From Avena insularis (lineage: Eukaryota > Streptophyta > Magnoliopsida > Poales > Poaceae): 64,000 bases of DNA. The position numbers and the translations under genes are program-made. The notes beneath the pieces are model-generated. The model was given only the letters and a program-made list of their open reading frames with translations. It was not told where the DNA came from and ran no database searches. Below are positions 26,442 to 39,284 of the stretch, piece by piece; the first letter of the stretch is position 1, and the number at the start of each line of letters is the position of its first letter. Where the stretch lies: contig CM042691.1 in assembly GCA_023614405.1 (NCBI GenBank), positions 173,882,927 to 173,946,926 on the forward strand, in the 5' to 3' direction.

Positions 26442-29440
26442 CTAGGAAAAAGAAAACAACACAAGGAGAGGCGGGCGTTCGAACGAAGGTGATCCTTGCA
26501 TTCCCAAGATGATGAAGAACGGAAATGGTGCGACCACTACACCTTGCAAAACTTGCTAGACTTGTTGCGAGTCTTGCGTTTTGCTTGAGAAACAACGGTT
26601 AGAAGAGATGAAGGACTGTCGTGAGACAAGAAGGATAGGATGGACATAGCTCCGGTTTCCTCAAGAAACATGGTAAAAGAATAGAACCACTTGTGGAAGA
26701 AAAGGAAAAGATGATGTATCATGGATGAAGAAAGACACACCGTTACGATTAAAGATTTACTGATACTAGAGATGATGAAATCTTTGTCTCGCCGGAAGGA
26801 AAGAGCTAGATTGGAGAGGTTATGAACCACTATGAAAATAGCATTGTACCTTCCCTCAGATTTGAGAAATGAAGTTCGGAAACAATATTGCCTTCAAACA
26901 ATAGAGTTCCTTGATATCAACAGAAAGATTTAGTTAGACACCATCGGATTAGATTCTTCTTGCGCCGGTAAGACCCAAAGGATCACGCAATTGAGGTGCG
27001 CGGATATAACTTCTAGAGACGGATGTGAAGCCAGATCATGGTGGAATCCCGAGAAGCAACGAATATGGAGGAGCTGGAGTTTATTGTAGAGATACTTATT
27101 GCTTTCTTTAGCCTTGAGGCTAACACAATAGATTTGCGGCTGATGGCATCAACCATAATTGGCTTTACCACAGAAGAAGAATTGAAGAAACGCAGAGAGA
27201 GATAGTTTCCTTCCATCTTGTTTGGGGATGTCGAGCACCGGTAGAAAGACGAGGATAGAAAAGAGTTTGCGTTTACCTCCACCAGATAATTGAATATTTT
27301 GCTCCATCTAGACTAGACAGACCACCAACAAGAGATTATCGATTACTTTCTTCGAGAGAGCACTCTGGAAAAACAAGGACGGAAGTAAAAGTATCGAGGG
27401 ATAAAGGCCACTTCTAACTTCCGTGGAATGAGTTAAATCACATTAATTCACCAATTCAATGTACAAGAGCGAATGATAAGAGTAGTGGTATGGTAGCTAC
27501 TCCATCCCGCACTCAAAGCATTACTCCGCACATGAATAAGAAAACCATGCAATCCAACTACCGAAACAGACTGAAGGTATTGACAAGGATAACTCATGGA
27601 ACTCCGCTAGAAAACAAGGATAGATGCAAACGATTCACCGGATCCAAGATAGATAAGGGTGATGATGTTGTCGTCATGCCTTAAGTAACCCGCCACCGGA
27701 AAGATATAAAGGAAGATCATGAAGATAACTGCAAGAGTCCACAGATAAAGAAAAAGATAGCACCACTTGAACGAAAGGAATACAAGATCTGGAAGGTCTT
27801 CATGGCCTCCGGTGGATTGAGCCTAGACGATAGAGCGAGGGTTTCAAAAGATCACTTGACGAGACTGAGGTGAAAGAACTCCATGTTCTTCTTGAAATGA
27901 TCGAGAAAGATTTAGCAGTCTTGAGGAAATCTTCGGCGGAACGACGAGGATAACTTGCCAACAAGGAACAACTCCGGATTGGTTGAAGATGGAAGATGGA
28001 ATTAACAATGAACTTGCTGATTCCAGAATTGAAGCGATCTATTTAGCAGAAGGACGTGGCCGAGATAGGTGACTTCAAAAAGTCAGAACTCTCACTTTGA
28101 GACTTTGCACACAGGCATTGCTCACAAAGCTTGAGAGAAAGAGACACAGATGATCCTCCATGTCCTTCCATTGATATGGAATAGGCAAGTATATTATCAA
28201 CATATACCACCATGGATTAACAAGATATTCCCAGAATATCAAGTTCAAGAGGCGGAATAAACGAACAAATGCTCGAACACTTTCTGAGCTCAGCGCTCTT
28301 AGAAAGATCAACGTTAAGAGCACGGGTTCGTGTTGAAAGAGATGTACTGGCAGAATAGACTATCTGGTCCTTCGGAAGGGAACAAGAAATGCCACCTGGT
28401 TCACATTGTCGATTGGATCGCCGGTTACAAAGATAAAGAGATCTTGGATAAGAACCGATGATAGGTCATACCTTAAGCAAAACTATCAGAAGCGAAAAGA
28501 TGCAATTCCCTCCTATCAAAGGGAATTTTGCAGATATGGAGTTCAAAAAGATATGCAGCATGATGAACAGATGATAAACCGCCGTAGTGCTTTGAGAAAC
28601 TCCGTATTGCCAAAGATGCTTGAATATGCATAGATATGATCACGGTGTACTCAAAATCACAGGAGATAACCATCACCATTTGAAGGATAGAGTTGATAGC
28701 ATTGACCACATTCCAATCGACACTTATCATGAGTGGAATATAGCTTTGCTGAGAACCAAATTACAATCACCAGCATCGGATCGACACATGTTATGTAATT
28801 AGCCCAAGAGAAAAGGAGATGAAAAGAAACTCCAAGATTAAGCGCCGGTGACAAAGGAATGAGTTAGCCTGGACATGCTGATAAAAGGAAGATAGATAAT
28901 GTTTCACACACGACTTGAAGGAGTGTGGAAACACAGATGTATCAAAGAAAAAATTTCCGCATTTTTCGGCATTAAATACCAATAGATGCGCAAAATCACT
29001 TAGCAGATAGAGATTAGCAACAGATGCTTGCACAGAATGTGGAGTTGCTAGAAGGAAGGACACCCTTAAGAATATGGCACCGGTTAACAAGGAGTCAGAT
29101 AGATCGCGCCGGTTTCAAAAGCCTGTCGGTATGGAATGTACCAACAGTTGATAACCAAAGGCAGATAAAGATAACAACTGGATGCAACAGATAGACAAGG
29201 AATTACACACACACACACTTTCTATGGTACTACGGAAACCCAGAACACGTGAATCCTAGTTTGAATTTTTAAGAAGAGGATTGAAAACGTTACACTTCCT
29301 TACCAGAAAAGGGTGGTGGGTGGGTAAGAACAAAAGTGGAAGCAGTCCTACTCTCGCGTTTTGTTTTTCCCTAGTATACATAGCTACCAAAAATATTTGC
29401 TAGACCGACAACGACCATTTGGCTGAGACCCTGAAGGTCG

Positions 29441-29458
29441 GGATGGCTCTGATACCAA
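29441..29458 (-). other. LARD-2 primer binding site
   Basis: The minus strand reads TTGGTATCAGAGCCATCC, identical over 18 bases to the Tekay PBS at 55545-55562, followed by a similar (C/T)GACC. It is complementary to initiator methionine tRNA and shows the element is on the minus strand. Confidence 0.92.
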
Positions 29459-29459
29459 T

Positions 29460-32400
29460 TGTAACTACCTCGGTGAATTACGCTCCTAGTTACAAGCCTG
29501 GATGAGCAGAAATGGTTGAAATAGTACGGTGGGGCCCAAATGCCACTCACGGGTAGATCTTTCAGCCGTCCCAACCATTTCCAAACATCGGGACAAGAAC
29601 GGGCGGCGTAATCGGCAGGCGAAGGGATCAACTACATACACAAATGAGTATGTATGCAAGCCACCATACAATAGTACATCAGAGCCATTCCATCTAAAAA
29701 GAAAGGAAATATAGCAACGCCATACGGCAAGATCCAAATATCCTAGATAGATATAATAGTTTAGAATATCTCCTCATACATCAAACATCAGAGTATCAAG
29801 CGGAAGCGGAAGACAAAATCCGAGTACGGATAAGAAGCAAATCGGCATAAGATGCCCCATAAATAAGCACATACCGCCCACAGATCTCACGGATCCCCGT
29901 TCCCGGAATCTCTACACCGAATGATCATTGCCCACATCGTCCGTCTCCTCCACCCAGTATCCATCTTGTGAGTTTACCTGTTCATCTGAACCAATAATTT
30001 ATCGTGTGAGACCCTAGGGGTACTCAGCAAGTCTTTATGCCTCTAAAGGGGACACAACCTGGGGTGACGCAATTGCAGCAAAAGATAAACCCTAACAATT
30101 CTATAGATACTCGCTAACCATCCGCCTAACCAGAGATAGACGGATGTACGTGAATTAATAACAACAGTTATAACAAGTAATAATAACAGATCCATCCTCC
30201 TCCTCGCTTACCGACGAGGAAGCGGACGAACAACCCCCCATCCGTTGGCAGTTTTATTATCCATTCCGTGAGTATTGCACTATTTACTAGCCAGGTACCT
30301 AGTCTAGTCAAATTAAAAGCGGTACTTTAGTTATGCTTGTCTATGATCGAGAAACTGTGCTCCAAGTCGTCCATAACCGCAGACACGGCTTTCAGAAAGT
30401 TTTACCCTGCAGGGGTGCACAAATAGCAACACACACTCGATATGCCTCGGAAAAACCAAATCAAAACCCAACGAGGCAGTCACGACAAAGCGATCACAGG
30501 ATTCAGAAATATTTCAGGGGGCCACCCCATTGAGCTACCCGCAACGAAGTTAGCTGACTCTGAGACGGCCTCAAGGTTTGCGCCAGTGGCTGTGAACGAC
30601 TGGGAACCCGAAAATGTGACTGGGCTTGTCGACACCGCGAAAACACTCCGCTTTCCTAAACAGTACAGGGTGCAGTACCTCGCACAATTTAAATAAAGCA
30701 GTAAAGCATGGCATAAGTACAGGATAGTAAATAAAACCTCAAACTAGTTTGTGGCCCCAAGAAATAAGAATGAATCAAGCTCTGGCTCAGGGGGGTTCAT
30801 AAGCCTCCCGGATGTGGATAGCGCGGATATTCAAGGAACAGGAATCAAGTACTCGGGGTCCTACGGGACACAAGTGAGCCTGAAAAACCAAATAGCGAAT
30901 AGGGCTCACCGATGCCACTTTCTTTAGTTATCCCATTACTACTCAGGTTAAGTTGTTTAGGTACCTCGTTATCCATCAGACACTCACATACCCTACACAT
31001 GCTGTTCTACGACTCGCATGGCTCAAACAACTCCTGTAGTAATGGCTCATGGGATGGAGGAACAAGCTTCGGTGGGGTTTAAAAGTAAAGGCTATGCAAT
31101 ACTTGGGATTCAATTTAATGCAATCGCGACTCAATGATGCAAGAATAATATAGAGGAAATAGGTACTATATGTATGCAAGCATGTGGTAGTGCTTGCCTG
31201 GCAGCTCAGTTGAAGCGAGAGAAGGATCTGGGTAGTGCTCCCCTGCTCAGCGTCTATTCGAAGAAGAACCAAACAAACAAGGGCCAACATAAATAAAGTG
31301 CACAAGCATATGCATAAATGCGACAAGCAAACAATCATGCCATGATGAATGATGCACAATTTGCATGGCAATAAGTAGCATGGCATGGGTGAGGTGTGGA
31401 AACAATAATAAAGCATTTTTATTGAGCTTTGGCCTCATTTTATTCTTATATTAGTTGCTGTATACTTTGTATTTATATGATGCATGCTGCAATTCAAAAC
31501 ATGGAATGCATAAACAGAAAGGTCTCATCGAGCTAATCATTTTAGACATATCATTTGTTAAATTTGGAGTTATAAAACAAAAGTTATTAATTATTAAGGC
31601 CAAAAGGGCATTTTATTGTAATTTAAAACAACTCGAAATTTTAAGTGGTCAAAATATAATTTGAAGGGCATATTTGAATTCCTCACATTTTTCTGATTTA
31701 AAAACATATATTATTTGTTTAAAATGGATTTATATTTTAAAAGATATTTAAAAACAGAAATAAATTTGAATTTGAAATAAATTTGAAAAGATTTGAATTA
31801 AAGCAGAAATAAGCAGAGACTTTTTGCACTTAGGCAGAGCTAACCCAAGTCACCGACGGGTGGGACCCATGCTGACTGGGCGACTCGGAGCGCGCTGGGG
31901 CTTTTCTCACTGCGCAGATAGCTAGCCCAGGAGGCAGACAGGTGGGACCAACGGCCTCGCAGGCCCACATGTCGTGCCGGGCGAGGCGTGCAGCAGATGG
32001 GGTCAAGATGGAGTGCGGGTTGAGACTACTAGAGGGCAGGGGGTTCTCTGCAAAAACGCTGGCGCGGCTGACTAGTGGGACCGCTAGGATCGCGGGTTGA
32101 GCCGAAAAAGAAAGCAGGGGGGGTATGCGCAAAAAGGGGGGCGCCGTACTGTTGATCTTCTCTGCCTCGAGCGTCAGGTCGGTGTTCGGCAGCAGCGTGA
32201 GGATCGAACGCGTGACCTTGGCGTGGCGTGGAGCCACTCAGTAGGTTGGGGTTGGTGTCGAGGCGGCGAGGACTAGATAGGGTTCTCACGCAGCGCGAAA
32301 GGCAGATCTTGGGAGCACTCGGCCTTGAGGCCGCCGTTCGGCATAAAGTCTGGCGAGGCTAGGGGGTTATAGAGAGGCGGACCATGTCTAGGAGAGAGAA

Positions 32401-34093
32401 GAGCTCACCGGGAGGGCGTCGGTGTAGGTGGATCGGGCTGGGAGGCAGGGGATCGTCGACGTGGCTCGCGGACGGCGGCTAGGGTTTGTCGTCGGGGTGG
32501 CGGTGGTTCTGGCGGTTCCGGTGCTTCTCCTCCGCGACGGTGTGTACAGGCGGACTCCCCGGAGTCTCCTCATTCTCCTCGATCACCTCCACGCTACGCT
32601 CGTTTGCTGGTTCGAGGGATCGGTGGTGATGAGCAGTGGCAGCGTTGGGGGTAGGCATGGCGGTGAAGAAGAGAGGGGATAGGCAGGGCGCCTCGGCTAG
32701 ATCTGGAGAGGCAGGAGGGGCCGGGAGGGAGTAGATAGGGACGGGGGAGGAGAGGATGCCGTGGGGAGTGGGGTAGATGGAAAAGGTGGCTCGGTGCCAC
32801 CTTTCTCTTCTCCCCTCCTCACGTGCCTGGGGTCGGCCAGGACAGCTGCATGGGGCTTCCAGGTGGGACCAGAGGGCGAGGCCAGGAGGCAGGCTCGGGC
32901 TAGGGGGCCACAAGGCAGGGAAAGAAGAGAGGGAGAGAGGGTAGGCTCGGGTTAGGGTTTTGGGGGAGCCTCGGGTGAGCTAGGCTCGGGTAGCTAGGTG
33001 GCTCGGGCTAGGGTTTAGGAGAGAGAGGGGAGCGGGCAGGGTGGCATGGTGGGGCCAGCTAGGTGAGAGAGAGAGAGAGGCCGAGAGAGAGGTGTGGTAG
33101 CTTAGGGTTTAGAGAGAGGGGGGTGTGGTTAGACTAGAGGAGATGGTCATGGGGATGGTGAAGAGGGGAGATTAGGTGTAGGGTTTTCTTTTGGACAAGA
33201 CCAAGCAAACACAAGCCATGCCCACACAAGATCTAGACAAAGAAAAGAATGCGGTGAGGTGGTTTAAGCATGATCAAATAAGATCAAGCTAAAGGAGGAG
33301 AGAGAGAGATGATCCACTCAAAAGCAAATAAAACCAAAGCTAGTAAAAGATGGTTCTTGCATGGCCCATGCAAAACAATTAATGCCTTGCTTATTTTGTG
33401 AAAACAAGATTATCACATGGCATCAAACTTAGGCATTCCCACAAGTGGAATAAAGCCAAGCCAAGAATTTAAAAGAAAGTCCCAAGTGGATTAAATGGAG
33501 ATGATCATATTTGAATACAAATGGGACATGCTAGTGTGTATGGGCCACTAGATGATTAATAGTCCCAAAAATATTCCAACATGAGCTTCATTCCATATTA
33601 ATCCATATGGAAGCTAGGGAAAAGGGGTCCACTCACAAGGTATGCAAAGGTGGCCATGTGGCTCTCATATATCAATAATGTGAAAACAACATGATGCCAA
33701 GATGAGAGCATGTGGAAAAGAATTGGATCCATTCCAACCCACATGAGCTAGAGGTAAACTCAAATAAAGTGCAAAGCTCATATTTAGTTGGATGGTGGAA
33801 TTATAAGGTGATGAAAGAAAAGGTGGTGGAGTTAATAAAAGATATGCCCCCAACTCAACTTGGGCATTTAAACAATATATCAAGAACACAATACAATATC
33901 AAGAGGCAAATACAATTAATAATGCATATGAGATAAGAACCAAATGGAAAAGGGTTTTATATGATGCTCAAATGCAAGGAGGCATGATGACATGAGCATG
34001 ATATAATGATGATGCAACAATTAAATATATGAAGTAGCATCTATATAGACTAGGCTAGTAGCATTGCAATTGTTAGACAATTGGGATGCTACA
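29460..34093 (-). mobile_element. LARD-2, 5' LTR (4,634 bp)
   Basis: Full-length partner of 21730-26403. Most stretches are almost identical to it (for example 25640-26403 against 33330-34093), but differences are dense in a few short zones, mainly 31950-32370 and 30360-30430. It lacks a 22-base segment present near 23502-23523. Confidence 0.92.
30361..30435 (-). other. Conserved LTR module (LARD-2 right copy)
   Basis: The minus strand reads GTGCACCCCTGCAGGGTAAA, then AAAGCCGTGTCTGCGGTTATGGAC. It lies about 900-975 bp from the LTR 3' end at 29460. Confidence 0.65.
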
Positions 34094-34690
34094 GTATGGG
34101 GTTGAGGAGAGAGGACGGAGCACGGTGCGACGATCTTATCCTTGCCCGGGGGCGGCGCAACGCATCGCCGCTATCGGCGGCGATGGACAACGGCGGCGCG
34201 GGCATGCAGGTGCTTGCCGTCGTCATCGAAGACAACGAAGCGAAGCGGTATGCGGTATTGGGCCCGTGGTGGGCCGAGGTGGGCCGGCTGCAGCTGCTGC
34301 GAGCGGCAGGAAGGGAAGAGGGGAGATGGGCCGGCCTGGGCTGCGGCCTGAGAGGGTTCTGGCTGCAGGTTTTTTTAAGAAAACCCTTTTTCCTTTTCTT
34401 ATTTAGGTTTCCTCTTTTTATTTTCATTTCAAATCTGTTTTAAACATTCCAAAAATACCAGGAGTTTGTATAAAACATATAAAACATTGTGGGGACCTTT
34501 TATTTCTTTTGGACTCCAACATTTTTGGTAGTTTTCAAATACTAAACCATTTTGAATTGATTTCAAATAGAGGGGGAAGAAGTAGGGTTTAGTTTTTTTG
34601 TGTATTTCTCTTTGCATGAATTTTTAAGAATGATGCTAATGATGCACAATCAAAATCTAATTATGGATTTACTAACACTGGGGTGTTACA

Positions 34691-34695
34691 TTGGT
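34691..34695. repeat. Target site duplication TTGGT, right copy
   Basis: Partner of 18942-18946; gag coding resumes directly after it. Confidence 0.92.
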
Positions 34696-35619
34696 GGGCC
34701 TTGGTGTTGCACGATTGAAGTTATGTGAGCTGCCATAGTTGTGTGGTTGTTGCCTCCAGGTCTTGGGTTTCCTCCACTACTATTGGGAAAATTTGGGCGA
34801 GACATAGGTGGCCTAGGGTTCCTTGGGGCAAATCGATCAGACGAATTGGGGCGATACTTTGGCGTATTGTGGAGTCCTCGCTGATGCATCATACGATGCT
34901 TACGGTTTTTTCAGTAGCTTGGTTGATCTTTCCTTCCATCTAGATCGCTGAATCCACTAAAGCTTCCAGATCAGCAAATGAGACATTGACTAACACCGTC
35001 TGCATCTCATCATGCAAACCACAATCATCCTTCCCTGCTTTCCCTGCTTCTTCTTGGCTTCAGTACCAATCTCATCAGGGGCATACCTAGACAGAGATAA
35101 AAATCTATCGTGGTACTCTACCACGGTCATCCTTCCATGCTTCAATTCCTTGAATTCATCCCTCATCTGTAAAATCAATCCCAGTGGCACATGGGTTTGG
35201 CTGAACTTTAGTTTGAATTCATCCCAAGTCATCATCTGTCCTCCGTTCATGGTACGGGTGCTATTCCACCATGCTCTTGCAGATCCAACTAGATAGTGGG
35301 TGACAAACAGTACATTCTCTGCCTCCTATACTCCGGATACTTTCAAGTTGTTCTCCATAGTCTGCAGCTAGTAATCGGCATCTAAGGGCTCTTCTGACTT
35401 ACTAAAGATAGTGGGATTGGTATTCTAAAAGTTCTTAAATTTGGATCCATGATGATCCTGATTTCCAGGGACTTGGTTGTCATGGTCTAGCTGAGCGATT
35501 TGTTGAAGAGTGGTTAGATTGGATTAACGCTCGGTCCTACCGGCTGCTCGGTCGTATACTAACATTTGCCAGATTTGGACAATCGGGTCTTGAGATGAGC
35601 TGCTCCCTCCCCGAGGCAT
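34696..35619 (-). pseudogene. Gag, N-terminal part (minus Tekay)
   Basis: The minus-strand start ATG at 35619 begins MPRGGSS, the same start as the plus-strand copy at 56813. The capsid-type gag domain is recognisable from GGQMMTWDEFKLKFSQTHVP and GRMTVVEYHDRFLSLSRYAP, and the proline-rich tail (NPRPPMSRPNFPNSSGG) reaches the solo LTR. Frameshifts lie near 35040 and upstream of 35250. Gag packages the element RNA into virus-like particles. The next part, the zinc knuckle, is at 18815-18870 across the insertion. Confidence 0.88.
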
Positions 35620-35877
35620 CTGAAGACTGAGATAGATCATGAGACAAGAGGGACATTTTTCTAAGGTTTGTGGGTTTGGTTTTTAAAGCTTTTAAACTTT
35701 CGAGTAAGGCTAAGCATTGAAAGCCAACAACTCATTCTAATTCATTCGAAGGACAAACTACAAGCAACACATTCCAAACAACACATCACCAAACAGATGG
35801 TTTTAAGAACCATTCTGGCAAGTTACGATACAGTGGAACCGGATACAACTCACACCTACGATAGTGCTCAAGTGCTA

Positions 35878-36662
35878 CTACTCATCAGATCCAGTGGCTT
35901 CTTCATCATCAATGAAGGCGCGATCCTCATCATCAGCGTGGTACTCTTGGTCCATGTACTCTAAGTAGTCATCATCATCACTGAGATATGAGTCGGGATC
36001 TCCACGAATATCTTCCCCTTCGTTCTCCCTCTCCTCAAGCTGCATGTCCCGATCATGGATGGTCTCCTCCAAGTCTAACACTTTGTGATGAAGGCGATCA
36101 ATGATGCGATCCTTCTTGTCATGCAGTTTGCGAAGTGACTTGCGCTCCCTCACGAGGAGGCCGAAGGTCTGGTCCTTCTTGACGGCAGCAAGTTGCTTCA
36201 CATTGGCGTAAGCACGAGCGTTGTCTAGTTCCTTCTGACTCTCACTAAGCATGAAGGCAAGATGGTCCACATGATGCCTCAAGTCAGGGTGGGCTGGCAG
36301 ATCCAGGGGTTATCCATTGGAGTCGCTTGTGGCATAGTGAGCAAAGCGGGTACCGATGATCTTGTTGATATTCTGCCCACATAGTCGGGCAAGTGCTTCC
36401 TTCATAGCTTTGGCCAGTCCATCGATCTAGTTGTTATCTCTGATGGTGAACTGGATCTTCTCCGAGGTAGTTGGCTCCATTTTTCCGCGAAGATCGGCAA
36501 CTATCAACCACTGATGCTCCCTCCAGGGTGATCATGGAGTTGAGCTCCATAGAACTCCCGATGTGGGCAATCCAGAAATTCCATCTGCTCGCTCAGGTCA
36601 TTCTCAAAAATGAGATTCCCTCCACTGCTAAGCTGATAGAACTTGCTGTAGGCGTGGTCCAT
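35878..36662 (-). pseudogene. Leader ORF between PBS and gag (minus Tekay)
   Basis: This is an extra sense-strand protein frame upstream of gag, starting at ATG 36662 (MDHAYSKFYQL) and ending at the TAG at 35878. The middle is helical and charged, with heptad-like spacing (KLHDKKDRIIDRLHHKVLDL), and the end is very acidic (SYLSDDDDYLEYMDQEY). The plus-strand Tekay copy has the same protein at 55772-56578, so the frame is family-wide rather than accidental. It is broken here by a frameshift near 36510 and stops near 36430 and 36310. I do not recognise a function; a coiled-coil role in particle assembly is only a guess. Confidence 0.7.
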
Positions 36663-36872
36663 CTAGAAGCAATTAGAGAGGAGTAAGTTAGAGAAGTGAT
36701 CAAGTGTTCCAAATTTTAGGTAAGGTTGCAAAAATTTTAAGGAACTTATGAATCTATTTTGAAAATAATTTCAAGGGTAAGAGTGAGAATAGGTTTTCAA
36801 AGATACTCCCTTTCTTTGTTTTGGAAATTAAGTTTTTATGACATCCATGCTAACTAGGGTCTCCTATGGTCA

Positions 36873-36890
36873 GGATGGCTCTGATACCAA
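36873..36890 (-). other. PBS of minus Tekay
   Basis: The minus strand reads TTGGTATCAGAGCCATCC two bases after the LTR end TGTTGACA. It is identical to the PBS of the plus-strand Tekay and of LARD-2. Confidence 0.92.
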
Positions 36891-36892
36891 CT

Positions 36893-37047
36893 TGTCAACA
36901 CCCGGATTTTAAATCCCACATGCCTGTTATGCCGTACATCGCAGTCCTAGGATTACCATTTTTGCGAGACATAATAGACTGGTACCATAGTTCATCATAC
37001 ATTACAACCCATAATATTCTTACAAATAGTTGATCTCATGATCAAGT
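36893..37047 (-). mobile_element. 5' LTR end fragment (minus Tekay)
   Basis: The plus strand starts TGTCAACACCCGG, the complement of the LTR 3' end. It matches the last 150 or so bases of the plus-strand Tekay LTR (about 55390-55542) in reverse complement. It is cut at 37047 (CAAGT) by the copia element; the remaining LTR lies beyond the window. Confidence 0.85.
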
Positions 37048-37865
37048 TGTAGGGTTCGCAGCATAGAAAACAAAAAAATTCTTACTGATATATTACATGT
37101 CCTGGAGATCCATACTGACTCCCACATATTCAACGATGACCTCTGTGATCGTGTGAACCTTATACGCATGTAACTCAATCCCTTTGTCTCGCGATATATT
37201 ACATGTCTGAGATTCGATCATCGGTATCCCCATACCTAGTTTGATCTTGTTACCGACATGTACTCTTTTCTCGTTCCCGTGATATAACATTCTAGTGATC
37301 AAATCACTTGCTTGCAAGCTAACCAATGTGATATCACCGAGAGAGCCCAGAGTATATCTCTCCGTCATCGGGATGGACAAATTCCACTCTTGATTCATGA
37401 GCCTCAACATAACACCTTCGTAGCACTGAACCCATCTTTATAGTCACCCTTGTTATGGTGTGACGTTTGATGTTATCAAGATACTCTTCTCGTGTTAGTG
37501 TTTGACATGATCTCATGGTCTAAGGACGAAGATTACTTCGTATGATGTTATAGCAATATAAACACAATGACCTTGATCGTAATGCTATACTTCGGATGAA
37601 TGTTCATCACACCATTACCCTAATGTTGTGACCTCATTATTAACAACATCCAATGTCCATGATCAGGAAACCTTTCATCATCTTGTTAATCAACAAGCTA
37701 GTTTATAAGAGAGGCATAACTAGGAACTTCCTTTTTGTTTATTAAACACACATGTATTAACGTTTCCATATTAATACAATTATAGCATGCAAAATAAAAA
37801 TTTATCATAAATACAGAATACGATAATAACCACTTTATTATTGCCTCTCAGGCATATTCCCTTCA
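37048..37865 (-). mobile_element. Copia-type 3' LTR (818 bp)
   Basis: On the minus strand it begins TGAAGGGAATATGCC and ends AACCCTACA. The start resembles the GGAAATATGCCC start of Angela/BARE copia LTRs of Pooideae. It is immediately preceded by the polypurine-like AAGTGGGAGAC (37866-37877). The length is well below the roughly 1.7-1.8 kb of Angela/BARE, so it is a related but different family. Confidence 0.7.
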
Positions 37866-39284
37866 GTCTCCCACTTGCACTAGAGACAATAATATAGTTT
37901 GAAAACTTTCCGTATTGAACACATATGGCTTTTCGGTGTTCCATATACGCAATTGCAAGTGGTTAACATAATCTACGAATCTGACACTTTCAGGTCCGTG
38001 TGTATTTGCATGTCTTTGCGTCTCCACGCATCACTCATTCTCTAATGATATGGCATTGTATAAATTTGGTATTTTGGTGAGATCTTTAGTTCCTTGGGGT
38101 TAAATCATGTCGATACTATTGTCGTACAATATATCTTTAGTGTTAGCCCATTGCGAACCACACCTTAGTTTGATAACAAACTACTTGACAAAAATTCCCT
38201 CCTTTGCTGCTACTATAGCAGTCATATACTTAGCCTTTTGTTGTAGTATCCGTCACAATGTCTTAACCCATCATTAAAACTCCTTTCCATTTCATTGTGC
38301 CACTCATAGTTTAAATTGAGATAAACTTAATTTATATCTTGTGACAAAACTAGTATCAATGTAACGCTTTATAATGAACTATTTGTAATTGTTTGTCACC
38401 TCTACACAAATATATTCTTAATTCTTCCAAAAGATCATAAGAATATCCTCAGTATCGTCCAATGATCATTTTATGATTCATTCTGGTATATGCTCATAAC
38501 ACTTAGAGCATAGGACATATCTGGATGTGTACATATCATGGTATGATTGATCAAAACATCCTTGTGATTTCACTCAGCAAGTGTCAAAGCACTTGAATCT
38601 TGTTTCACTTATCAAGTGTCGATACACTTGAATCTTGATTCAATTCCTTTCCATGCAACAAGAACCGTTTCTTGTCGTTTCTATATTGAACTCCTTCAAT
38701 ATCTCATATATGTACGTTTGGCACAACCATATTACCGTCATGGTCTATCCACTATAGACATTAATGCTAAATATTCGGGTTTTGCCTAAGTCTTTCACCC
38801 AAGTGAAATTCTTAATATTTGTCAATAAAAGATACATCATTTCTAATCAACAAGATGTCCTCCACATAATGTATTATAAATATGTCTTAGCGCTCCCGCT
38901 TAATTTCTTGCAAATGCAAGCATTTTCATCATGTCCTGATGAAAACTCCTTTTTCATCATGGTGAAGATTCCAACTCCTGTGATGCTTACTTCAACCATT
39001 GAAGTTTGCATGCCCTTTTTAGCATCCTTTGAATTTAGCAAAACCCTTTGGACCGTGTCATGTACACGTCCTAGGTAACCATTCTATTAGAAGAACTTTG
39101 TTTTGTTTATTCATCTACCATATACAAAATTATATGTAGTGGTTGCTACTTTAATCCGTCCAGACTAAATATGGCTATGAAAGATCAAATCTTGTCATAG
39201 TCAACTCCTTGAACATTGTCGTAAAATACTTTACCGACATGTCGACTATTTCATAGATGTGAAACATCCATGTCTGTTTTTTTA
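37866..39284 (-). pseudogene. Copia pol C-terminal remnant (RT/RNase H)
   Basis: The region upstream of the PPT is where a copia element carries the end of RT and RNase H. On the minus strand near 38170-38235 it encodes KYMTAIVAAKEGIFVK, matching the conserved AEYxAxxxAxKEGxW block of copia RNase H. The rest has many stops and frame changes, so it is a decayed fragment. It is cut at 39284 by the plus-strand Tekay; the upstream part should lie beyond the right edge of the window. Confidence 0.6.

Larger units (their letters stand above)
26404..29459 (-). mobile_element. LARD-2 internal domain, non-coding
   Basis: This 3,056-bp stretch lies between PPT and PBS and has no retroviral protein motif in any frame. 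The longest open frames are about 99 codons with no recognisable product. A short CA run lies at about 29204-29218. LTRs of about 4.65 kb and a core of about 3.06 kb come close to the published Triticeae LARD size. The bases just inside both ends resemble the Tekay element, which suggests descent from, or mobilisation by, that family. Confidence 0.85.
18947..34690 (-). mobile_element. Solo LTR (about 3.4 kb) split by LARD-2
   Basis: Ends TGTGACACCC and GGGTGTTACA form near-perfect terminal inverted repeats, flanked by the 5-bp duplication TTGGT. Removing LARD-2 (21730-34093) and one copy of its duplication leaves about 3.37 kb: 18947-21729 plus 34094-34690. No PBS, PPT or coding domain is present, so this is a single LTR left by recombination between the two LTRs of a former complete element. 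The conserved module (19621-19696) and the AT-rich/GC-rich order indicate minus orientation. The GC-rich part is at 21040-21729 and 34094-34380. Confidence 0.88.
15383..37047 (-). mobile_element. Degenerate Tekay-type chromovirus, minus strand (base layer)
   Basis: Reading on the minus strand, the remnant runs 5' LTR end (36893-37047), PBS, leader ORF, gag, then pol through the chromodomain to the stop at 15385. A solo LTR interrupts gag at 18946/34691, a copia element interrupts the LTR at 37048, and LARD-1 cuts it just after the pol stop. The order PR-RT-RNase H-IN-chromodomain and the peptides match the plus-strand element at 55.5-61.3 kb closely, so both belong to one family. All genes are broken by frameshifts, deletions and stops. 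Confidence 0.9.

Noticed and set aside
34081..34443. Overlapping frames just right of LARD-2
   Set aside because: They start at the LARD-2 terminus and run through the GC-rich part of the solo LTR; no domain.
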